From the NCBI RefSeq assembly GCF_004027225.2, contig NC_044279.2:48632744-48696743 (forward strand): a stretch of DNA of 64,000 nt, written 5' to 3'. This DNA is from Strigops habroptila. Lineage: Eukaryota > Chordata > Aves > Psittaciformes > Psittacidae. Positions 47,801 through 59,800 of this stretch are shown here, piece after piece (the stretch's first letter is position 1; the number at the start of each line of letters is the position of its first letter). The translations under genes and the position numbers were made by a program. The notes beneath the pieces are model-generated. The model worked only from the letters and a program-made list of their open reading frames with translations. It ran no database searches and was not told the origin of the DNA.

Positions 47801-50800
47801 GTTATATAAACCATTTTAGTATCACTCACATAATTTAATATGGTACACAGACATTTTAATGTGGTATTTTGGCTAGCGTATTCAATATACTGCAGTATTT
47901 GGCATGAATCTCCTTGTGTTAATCATATTTAACATACTGATAATGGGTTCAGCGTTGCTCACTGGGTGGGCTGCATTGCTTTTCATATTTGGCAGTGAGA
48001 TGATAAGTTATTTCCCCTCCCGGTCAATGTGCAGCATGGTCCAGCTAAGCACATGCAGTAGGACTGACATTTTTCCAGCAGGGTCAGGTCTGCTGTCTTA
48101 GTCAGCTCTTCAGTCACATAGGCTACAGAAATAGTTCCCAGTGAAATACCCACCTCGATCTTGCCAGGTACCCTATATGCTTTTCCATTTTAAGTGGCCA
48201 AAGACAGGAAATCACCTCCTTACCATGCCCTGGGAAAGGTGAGAGCAGAAGCAGGCTTCCAGTCTCCAAACAATTAATCACAATTCATCGTCCTGTTGTC
48301 CACACTATGTCCATTCCTGACTTGATTCTAGTAAAAACAGTCCCAGCATGTAGAGGCTATTTTCAGTGTCTCAGTCATAGGTTTGGTATTAGACTGTATA
48401 TGAATAGATATAACTGGATATTAATCTTTTTTTTCTCCTCTTTTACAGCTTAATATTAGACAGACATAGTTAACATTCACCCAGTTCACAAGTCAGTTTA
48501 TTTCCAGATGAGGCAATTTCTTACAGTTCTAAAGCCATTTTGAAGTATATTCTAATAGGCAAATGGCACAGTTTCTTTTAAATGATATATTCACCTGAAT
48601 AAATGGACACCAAAGTATATTTTCAAATATGCTTGCATAGTTGCATACATTTCGTGAGTTTACCTGTCAGACTCCCACAGACACAGCTGCCATTCATTGC
48701 ATGATGATAAAATCTATGTCACCACTCAAATAATACCTCTGTTGACCTAGAAAAGAGAGCATGGTAAAGGTTGAAAGAATATAGAGGTTTGCATGAAAAA
48801 CAATATGTAGTAGCACATTTTTTCTGCAAAAAATATTGAAAGAACAAATTTGGATATAAAGAGGTATATGTTAAGTATTTGTTAAAATTTCCAAAGTTTA
48901 CAGTGGGCTTGTGGTAGTTTTGTATCAGAAATAATATTATGGCCTGTCCACCCTTAGTGTATGATTTTGGAAAACTTTGGAGAAAACAAGTGTTTCCTGT
49001 ATTCCTGTCATGTTTCCAAATGAATGCGGGCTGCTTGTCTGAAATTCGGATCAAATATGTCATTGATATGCTGGATAATAATATAGTATATATTATTACA
49101 TGTATCATTGATATGATGGATTATTTTTGTTTTGCTCTCATAGTTACTGAGTGGTTTGAAAAAGTTTTCTAAGTAATGGAATAAGAAAGCTGATGTACTG
49201 TCTTTTAAAAATACTTTAGGACATCTGTACAGTTGTATCACATTTTACTTTTCAAGTTTGCTTGACAGGGTCAGTGCCGCTTGCCCATTTAATAAAGCTG
49301 GACAGCATCCTAGTCAGCATCTTATTGGTCTCCGGAAAGCCGTATATCGCTCTGTCAGAGCCAACTTCCGAGCTTCAAGACTGGCTACTCTGTACATGCT
49401 GAAAAAATATCCTTTTTGCAAAACCTGAAGAGTTCAGATATTCCACATAACCTACCTGTAATTGTTCAGAGTGTCTAAACACCTACCAGTGTTTAGAGTT
49501 AGTATATCTAGAAATGTATAGTATTTAATTACATACTTAAACAAGACAAATTAAATGTAGCATAGTAAATTGGGATTTATGCTTGGTCTGGAACGTTTGT
49601 TAATTTTTTGACTTTTTGTGTACTGTGCAGTGTGAGAGAAGAGTCTGTGCTCTGAAAATGTTGTCCCAGTTGCTGATACCTGTGTCCTTGGTGTAAGCAC
49701 TGTTAATGTGTTTGAGTCCTGAAGGATTTTGTTTTATAATTCCTCTTAGTCATCTTTTCCCTCTGCACCAAAATAGCCTCTTCTCTGAACAATATGGCCT
49801 TTCACTCAACATCCCTGTGTTCAAAGGTAAGTTGATTTCCTGTTTCAGACAAGCTGGGTGAAACTCTGCTTACATTAGTTAGCCAAAAGGCACATGTAAG
49901 AGTGAGGAGTTTCTACTCTGAATCAGAGCAGAACACTTTGTTCAGATTCCATTTTGTGAAGTGTCATCTATATTTCTTTGGTGAATTGTATACTTTCTTT
50001 AATGGTGTTAGCATGTCAAGGGTTTTTTCTGTGTTTATTATACTTGTTGTACTATATAGGAAATAGTGATGTTTTCACCCTGTATTACAGCAAAAAAATA
50101 AAACAGATACATTCCTGATCTGGAAAAACACATGCAGGGAAACAAAAGCTGGTGGTAGTGCGAGTGGTGAAAATCTGACATGACAAATCACTTCTTTTGT
50201 CTTCCTGGAACATAATACTTGAGTAATATATCTTGCCTGGCAAATGGATGGAGGTACTGAGTGATGACATGTCAACACACAGGGGGACACACAAAGCTCC
50301 TGGTATGTGCACTCACTTTGAAGGAAATGAGTATTTCTTTGCAAAGCAGTAACTTTTGTAGGGGTAAGCATCCTCCTTCTGGGCTCAAGACTTCACTCTT
50401 AGTTCTCAGGAATAAGGTGTATTTGCTACGTAAAGAAAGAAAAATTACTCTGACTGATTCAGACAGGTTAATAAGAGCAACTGATACCTAGCTTGGAAAT
50501 AATCAAGAATCACTTCCGGGAACAAGAGATCTGAAGATAGGATCAGTTAACATGGCCTTCTCAAGTATCCTCCTGCATGAAGGATAGCAGTGGTTAGAAG
50601 AGGTGTGCAGGTTGTTGCTGTGGCTGGGGAAGTTACAAGTCAAGGACTATTGATGTGCATTAGACTGTCCACTCGTTTTGTAACTACTAAACTTAAGGAA
50701 TGGCTTTTAAATTAAGGAATGGGAGAGAAGAAAGCTTTGTTTACTTTGGATAATTTGACTTTTAGATCTGTCTTTGAAAAATTTTTAAGATGGAAGTTCC

Positions 50801-53800
50801 GTTATGCCAAATTATCATGCAGATATCACAGTAGTAAGGGCCAGCAGAAATAAATGGCTGAAAAATTCGTTGACGTTGTGTGTATATAGATAGGTTCTTG
50901 ACAAATGGAAAGAGAAGCATTATATTTGTGCACAACATCGTGGCAAAACCAGTGGTAGCATGTGAGCTGAGATGCAGGCTGGTCCAATTCTGCAGTGCAT
51001 GAAAACTGAAAGTAAGGTCCTTAAGTGTAAGGAAGGTGAGTAAAGGATTCCTCCTCCCCACCAGGATAATTAAAAGAAGCTTTAAGGTAGTTCCAAATTG
51101 CCTTAGTTTGAATTTTTCCCTGTGTATCATGAATGCCTGTAAATGTTATGTGTATTACATGGGTATATATGGCAAGGAGCATCTTTCAAATAGATTCCAG
51201 TGCCTCTTGCAATTGAATAGAACTCTTACGCTGGAGGGGCCAAAGATTCCTTCATGTCAAAAGCATTCACAGCTGCCACTTGTGGCAACTTTAATGCCCT
51301 TGTCTGTCATCAGGTTGTTAACAGAAATCTGGCCTAGAGCAAGGAGAAAAAGGAACTGGAGAGATTAAATAAAGGAGCGAGGTGATAAATTGAAGGGAAG
51401 GAATGTTGATAAATTAAAGGAAAGGAACTTCCATCCAAAATCTGGAAATGAGATGCCAATTCTGACTTTTGTGGTTCTTTTTAGTAAGCTCTGCTTTGCA
51501 CAAGATCAGAAGATATTTCTCAATTTAGCATAAACAAATGCAAAATTGCATAAACTTGATATGTTCTCTTTACTCGCTTCAATAAAACTAGAAGTTTAGC
51601 AGTATTTGCTTGTGGCTAGTGTGCCCCCTTTTATCTAGACAGCTGCCTTCAGGGAGTAGAATAAATTAATATTGTCATAATTAAAATTTGTTCCTATGTA
51701 AAACAAAAAAGATACAATTATAGTTTAGCTTTATACCAGGCATTTGTATCAAACTTGGTGGACCAGTAATTTAATGAGATGGAAAGACATATTCCTTACA
51801 TTTTATGTGAAGGGACAGTTGGATACTTGCAGAAACAATTCAGCATTTTCTAATGCTGTTCTTATTCTGATTTGTTCATACTGGAAAGAGTACATTGCTC
51901 AAAATCATAGAACAGTCAGAAGGGAGAAAAGAGAAGAGTATTTCTTTTTTAATCTGGAAGATAAGGATATAGCAGGCTTAAACTCAAATTAGGCGTTTTG
52001 GATTAAGTATTTACAGGATGTTGTGCAGACTGGTCACTACTAGTTCAACAAATCTCTACACTATACTCCATCGAATTGTGTAATAACTCAGGCAGTACTT
52101 CAGTTGGCATGCTTAATATTTTTATGCTTAAGAGTCTTGTGGGTTCTGTACCATAGGAATCTATGCTTTATTCACTGGTTTAATTATATGCAAGCTGGAT
52201 GGAGGAAATTTTATATCTTATTTTGCTGGATTATGTTAATAGTCTCATCTTCAGCCGGTGCAAGATTGTGTGATAGTACATTTCCATTGAACTATATTGA
52301 TAGGTAGGACCTGGGCATTGGACTATATAAACTAAAAAAGCTTTAATTTTGTTGTGTGAGGTGTCATTCTCTGAATGCAAAGCATAAGTGGTGTTATAAA
52401 ACCAGACATTGAATAGCAGTATTTTAAAATGAATTGTATCTTACCCCATTAAGGTGGAAGAGATATAAATACATTTTATGTCTTTGAGGTGCACTGAGCA
52501 TGGGGAAAATTGCAGATTTCCTCTAGTAAATCTAATGAAACATTGTTCCTTCTCCTCTGTAAAAATTTCATCATGAAATGTTAGAAAAACACATACCTTT
52601 TAACTTGGGAAAGAAAAAGCTCAAACAAGAAAACAGGAAGCTAAACAAAAAGCATTACCCTCTTTGGGTCATGAAAGCCTAAATCAGAAATCCGATGCTG
52701 GAGAGTCTGAGTAAAGGTACTTGGGCATTTTGCAGTGCAGTGTTTCTTCCTTGACCAGCCAATGCATCACATGTTTAGTTCATCCCTTCTGCCTGGTGAG
52801 CAAGTAAGTGTTTCATAAAAAAGCAGCTTGGATTTCTTAAGGATATTGTGAGTCCCTCCTGTTAGATCTTTAGATGGGAATGTGCTTTTGAAGAGCAAAC
52901 TCTGAATATTAAATTGCAACATACGGGGGTACATTATTATTCTTGCTTTTAGGCAAATAAGAGTGGCCTCCTGGCAGAGGTTTGACATTCACTGTACAGA
53001 TATTTTATTCTGGATTTGACAGCTTATTATTAAGCAGTTTTGCTTTCTCTTCTCCCAAGCTATTAGCTTGGGAGATGTAAGGGCGATGTAAGTTAAACAG
53101 GTGAATGAAATATTTTCACAAAGACATATAAAATTTCATTAACTTAAGCTTAGTTACTGTATTTTGGCTTTAATAGAAAACATTAGCACTTAAAATACTT
53201 GCTTTTTAGAGCAAAGCATGTGAAAGAAGCGTGTTTGTGCGTACATATATGTTTGTGTGTATGTGCTTAAACTTTCTAGAGGTTTACTCCTTAGGAAGCT
53301 AATGGTGGCATGGGATCAGTTCTCTGCTTTCATCTATCCCCTAGTAATGGGGGTGGGAGGGCTGCAGTAGTAGGTTGCAGGCAGGGCAAGGCAGGCAGGT
53401 GCCGGGGTACTCTGGGAATCCCTAGTTGAGACATGGTATTGATAAGGGGCTCCTTTGGTCAAACCACTCATTTCAGATGTTGCCTGGAATTTTTTTCTTA
53501 ACATGACTTAGAAATTCACATGTGTCCAAACTGCTTTTTATGGTATTCATGTGTTGGAAATGTCTTGTTGCAGGAAAAGATTAACAAGGAATGTAATTAG
53601 TCCCTGAGATAACTGGTCCTGAAGGGTTTTGACCTGACTTTTCAATCTCTGATGGAGTTACCATCCTCATCCCATGTGCTCCATCTGCTGGGCATGCTGT
53701 CAGGTTAATTGACAATAGACAGCATTCATGTGAGGCAGCTGCTAGTGGCAATAGTAATATTCTGCTCCTAATTAATTTGCCTTGCAGGTTTTTGTCTGAA

Positions 53801-56800
53801 CATTTAATAGGCTTCTTTCTTCCTGGGTTTCTTTTGGGGATAAATTAGGAAGAGTATTTGTTTGGTTAGAACCTCGACACTTGGCATTGTTCTTTTCTGG
53901 AACACAGAATATGATTTTTTTATGCAATGTTCTCTTACTCAAGTGATAAAAATTTTCTTGAGCAAATCACTTTTACAGATTCAATCTTATGAGAATTTAG
54001 CACGTAGAAAACTTGGGAGTAAAAGCGGGTGGAACTTGTAGCTTCCCCAGAAAACATTAGTTAGACAAGGGACAAGTGCTTCTAATTGGCTTTATGTGCA
54101 CCAAGAGATGAAAGTATTCAGTTTGCAAATTGAAATATAAATGAAAAAAAACAGTTTAAATTAAAGCCTTATTTTCATTGATGCTTTACAAATATTTATA
54201 TATATATTTCTGTGGAGCAAATGTGCTTATGACGATAAGTTGTAAGTTTCTGTTTTAAAGCAAATTTTACTGTTTTGAGACTAGGTGACTATCCAAAATG
54301 CACAGAAATCTTGAACTGTTTCTCCTCCTCCTTCCCCAGTATGAGATTAGCCTAAAATTAGAGCTATTTTAAAATAAATGCTGCCTAGCCAATGAATTAT
54401 TTCTATCTGTCTTCTGGTATCAGTTATATAGTGCTTGCTTCCTACTTATTAAGCAGTTCTGAGGACTGGGAATGTACATTTTCCCACTCAGAATTTAAAT
54501 GTGCTGAATAGTGTTGATAACAGTTTGCTGCTGTTCCTGACAAGATCATGGTGGCTTTACAGCAATGTAATCAATGAAATTGATGGTATGACAATCAGGA
54601 GCTCCTGTTCTTCGCAGTACTATCTGGAATGTCAAAGACCAATTATTGTGAGCAGTCCCTCCACAGACAGAACTCGTAGGGAATTCCCATCATCCTGAGT
54701 CTGGTCTGTAGCGTAGGCTACCTTTGAAACTTAAAATTGCGCAAGTGTTCTTCTCTTTCCTCTGTTAAATATATGATTTCTGGTTTAAGATCAACATCAG
54801 CTACTTCTTGGAAACTTACTATTTAAAGATACTTTCCTTACTTGAAAGTGATGCAGGGATCTTTCATCTATCTGTTTTGTTTCTTTTTATGTGTTTGTAT
54901 TTACACATAGCTATTTTGTCAATATCTTATCTCTCATCCTCCTAAGAGCCTTTAAAACTTGTGCTCTGAATAAGGATTGCAAAATGTTCAATTAAACACA
55001 ATTCGGGTGGATTTGGGTGGAATGTAGGTGCTTTCATACAAATTGCCAGAAATAAACCTTATTAGGTGTTTTTTCCTTTTCTGTGTGTTTAACGCAAAAG
55101 TTGCTTTGTTAACCACCTTAACTCCAGCTAAACCTACCCTCTGAACTCAGAGAGTGACAACGTGACCAGCTACATCTGTGTAGTCCCCTTTAAGGAGTTG
55201 GGTCTGGGACTGAGCGAAGAGCAGGTCTCTGAAGAGGAGGCACACAATCTAACTGATGGCTTCAGCTTGCCTGCACTCAAGGTAACCTCTCTGAGAAGGA
55301 CATACACATCCACACAGGCTCCTGGTGAAAATCTCTTTCAGTTGCCGTGAAGCCCTGTGGCTTGTATATACTAGCCTGTAGTAACATGGTCCACTGAGGA
55401 GGAGATGTAATCAGTCTCATGTATTTCTAAATTTATTGGCATATAGGCTATTTCTTTTTGCATGTGGTTGAAGAGAAGTGGCACAGTCATAGAATGGTTT
55501 GGGATGGAAGGGACCTTAAAGATCATCTGGTTCCAACCCCCCTGCCATGGGCAGGGACACCTTCCACTAGAGCAGGTTGCTCCAAGCCCCATTCAACCTG
55601 GCCGTGAACACTGCCAGGAATGAGGCTGCCACAACTTCTTTGGGCAACCTGTGCCAGTGCCTCACAATCCTCATAGTGAAGAACTTCTTCCTAATAGCTA
55701 ATGTAAACCTACCCTCCTTCAGTTTAAAGCCATTCCCTATTGTCCTATCGCTACATGCCCTTGTAAAAAGTCCCTCTCCAGATGTCTTGTAGGCCCCCCT
55801 TGAGTACTATGAGGCTGCTCTAAGGTCTCCCCAGAGCCTTCTCGCCTTCAGGCTGAACAACCCAAATACAACATTAGGATTTTTTTTTCTGCAAATCATG
55901 TAAATTCAAGTCAGCTTGATCAATCTCTTTCTTAAACATGATTTTTTGCTCTGTGATTTCACTTGATCCCAGCTGAATAAAATGATTTCCAAGTTTGTAC
56001 TTACATATTTTTTAGCTAATCTCCTGACTTCAATAAAGAGACACATCAGAAGATACAAATTAATTGTAACTGCCAAAGAGAATAGCTGCATTTAGTTACG
56101 CCAAGGAGTAGAAATCACGAGCTTGAACCCCTGCTGCCATGAGCCAGTGTGGTTCTTTGATCTTTGATAAACATTTAACTGAACAGAACAACAACCGTAT
56201 CATGGCCTTTTAATCTAATTTCATTTGAGATGTTAGGTGGTTTTAATTTGTGTGAGTCAATGTTTGCAGTTGCAAAGAAGATCTAATTTGAATGCAAGCC
56301 TTGACACTCCAGTGATTCTCTGCTGAGGCAGTCCCCTTTCAACATTATTTTTTTAAATGGAAAATTCCATTATTATGTGATTTCTGTGTTTCAATGGGGT
56401 TGGCTTTTGTTGCATTTTATTCACTGAATTCCTAGACCTCGACTTCTTTTGTTCTGACAGTAAATGTTACCAGTAATAGCAATTGCCAAGCTTTGAGGCT
56501 TTGTCTAATTAGTTGTAAGCTAAGGGCTACATCAGATGTAAGCTTTTGAGATTTTTTTCTTGCCGTTTCATTAGCTGAAGTTCTAATTGCAACCATGCAA
56601 GCCCACTTATTTACCCACTTCTTTTTAAGTACAAGAAGCCGGTCAGAAGTGCCCAAGCTTGTAAGCTAAGTCTTTACCTGCAGTTTGCAGTAATTTAACT
56701 GTAATTGGTTTTAGTTGAACTGATTGGGATGCTTTCTGAGTACAGTCAAGCCCACAACGAGTAAATCTCAGTTTACATTAACTCATAACAGACAGTGATG

Positions 56801-59800
56801 GCTGTGTGTGCTGTAGTCGAACTAAGCTAAATTAACATAAATCAGTCCTAAGCAGATTCCTGCATAGATAATAAAGTTGATATACTTCAATAACCTTGGG
56901 GCATATTTGTGTTGTGAGCCCTGGATTTATGTACAGTTATCTTCAGGTTCTTTTCATTTGAGAGAACTTGTATTTATGTTAAAATGCAGGTAGAACATGG
57001 ACGTGTATCCAGATTTAGTTAATATTTCAATTTTCATCTAAGCTCAAGTCTAGGCCATATGACAAATGTAGCCTGTGTCTTTTGGCTACTTTGTCTTTGA
57101 ACTAAATCAATTTAAAGAGTGGAAATGTTTAGCTTAAGAAAAAAATACCAATTCAAGCTGAGGAGAGACAGTTGGATGTTTTGGGTGAAGTTTAAGTGCG
57201 AGTAAAAAACATCAGAAGTCATTGGCAGAGCAAGATATTTGCGACCCTAAACACATCTGGAATTTCCTTTTCTCTCACCATTGTGCTTTTTTTCAGGTAG
57301 GTTTTGAATTATTATTACAAATTCCTGAAGTCCACTACTTTCATGTGCTACTTTTCATTGCTTTTGCCTTATGTCTAGTGGAAGGATTGGTCTTCTTTTG
57401 TGCTTATTATAGCATGGGCTCTTGACTTTCTATCCAGTGCACCACAACTTCAGGGACACGTGCGTGATCGCTGCCCATTTGTTTGCTTTTTAGTTTAGCA
57501 GCCAGCCAAATCATAGTCTTGCTTGTGTGCCCCAAATTAATTTCGTATCATTCAGTGTTCTTTCTTCTCATAACCATCTTTTGTAAATTAAGAATTATCT
57601 TTTTTCTTTTGGATTTTTTTTTTTTTTAGTTTGCATCCAAGTGTTTTTGATATATGCTTGTGGTACATCAAACCACATCTGTCTGAAGGCATTTAATTTT
57701 TTATGTTACTATTCTGAATATTTTGCTCTTGATTTGTTTGCACACTGGAAAAAACTGCTACTTGTCCACGGTAGTATGAGTACAGAAGTGTAAATATAGT
57801 GTTTCAAATCCTGTAGACCCAAAGTCTCGGAACAAGTAAATTGTTAGTCCTGTTCTGTGGCTGAGGAGGGGTGGAAAAAAGCATAATGAATAATTACTTT
57901 GTCTTCCTTGGTCTGCAGTGCTTGAGAACAAATTTCAGACTACACCTCATAGTCACCTACAGTTGATCCCTTTTAATAAGGGCCAGTATTGCAGGGAAAA
58001 GTGTCATAACCTTTCCTTTTCACTTTGGAGATGTAAGATGCTACTGTTGTGTCATGGGCTACTTGGCCAGCAATCTCCTCTAAACTAAGAAAACAGGGCT
58101 TTTCATTGCATTGGAAGTGGAAATTCTCAAGAAGTTGAAATTGTGGGTTCCCTTGCTCCCAGAGGGACTTACCTCTTTTGTACCATATATAACATTGTGA
58201 ATCAGTTCATTTCTTGCAAGCCTTTCCCTCCTTAGTGGTATTGGTGACATTCTCACTTTGGTGGAATAAAAATTATCAGCTCAGCTTTCTTCAGATGTAG
58301 AATGTTTTGTGATGAAGTACAGTGCAATTACTAGACTTGTGTTTCGAGGTTGGCTATGGGGCAGTGCAATACTTAGTAGATCGTAGAAATGATAGCTTGG
58401 CATCATAAAGGAAAAAATGTCTTAGCTGCCACTGGAATTTTGGCAGTCCTTTATGATCTTTAAGGTATGTGGAGATTATAGCAAATAATGAAGCTGCTTG
58501 ACGAGAAATATGGGGGTTTAGGCCTCTGAGCATAATTGCATATAATATCCGTCATCGAAGAATTAGCAGTCGCCTAATGCTCATGATATTTGAACCTCAC
58601 GTGGTCTAGGATACCCTTCAGAAACATTCAGCAGATTTTCACAGTTTTTCAAAGTTCCTGTTGCTGGCTGAGGAATGTTTTCCCATGGTGTATCTGTACA
58701 TTTACTTTGGAGGCTGACTGTGTTCCCAGGTGCACAGACCTAACCCTCCTCTGTTTCGCAGGTCCTCTTTCAGCTCTGGGTAGGGCAGAGTTCAGAATTC
58801 TTCCGGAGGCTGGTGCTGCTCCTCTCCCCAGCCAATGCATCCCCCAAGCCCTTGGTCTCCCCTGAACGGCTGCCTCATCATATCTTATCTGATGTGACTC
58901 AAGGCCTACCTCATACACATGCTGCCTGCTTGGAGGAACTGAAGCGAAGCTATGAGTTTTATCGGTACTTTGAAACTCAGCATCAGTCGGGGTTCGAATG
59001 GCCAACCAGAACAAAGCAGAAGTCAAGAGAGCTGAACAGTCTTCAGACAGCAGTACGCAGCTTGCAGCTTCATCTCAAGGCACTGCTCAATGAGTAAGTT
59101 TACACATGAATTAAGAGAATATGCTGGTAGGAAGAAGGCTTCAGACCTGAGTTCTTTGGGTTGTCAGCTTGTATCCCAGATTAAAACAAAAAAAGGCAGA
59201 TAACATATAGTCATTGCAATCATAGGCACATCTTCACATAGCATGGAGTCAGAGATCCTTGGTTCAGTATGGAATGTGATATTGTTTCCTGGTTATTCTT
59301 TAAGTGTCTGGTGGAAAGCTAAGCAGTGCACCAAGATCTTGCCTTGCTTTTGTCACTCCCTTGAAAAAATCTGAAAACGTACTTACCTTTCATTGATTTT
59401 GCAGCATACCAAATGCGTTATAAGAAAGTTCAGCTCATAGTAACTACCTAGTAAATGTTTTTAAAGATTCATCACTGCCTTAGGAAATAGTTGAAGCTGC
59501 CCTGCTCCTTAAATCTTACATATAAGAATTACTAAAATGAATGCAGGTGGGCAGTGTATCTTGATGAGGAGAAAAGGATCTTATTTTTTAAATTTTGGGA
59601 CATCTTTGAGGAGTTGGCTGAGTTGGATTCTTAAAACTTGAAGAAAATAACAGGATATTAAATGGAATTCTTGAAGGAATGGTGAAGTCATATTTATTAT
59701 CACTTATTTCTGTTCATCTCCTCATCACCTAGGGTAATAATTCTTGAGGATGAACTTGAAAAACTTGTTAGCACTAAGGAGACACCTGAGTTGACAACAA

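Noticed and set aside
49407..49428. Simple extension of VEZT exon 6 into KYPFCKT and a stop, as a short isoform
   Set aside because: The stretch starts exactly with a U12 donor and the conserved protein continues in exon 7; a retained-intron isoform is possible but unsupported.
58649..59026. Minus-strand 125-codon frame over VEZT exon 8
   Set aside because: A shadow of the exon; no conserved content.
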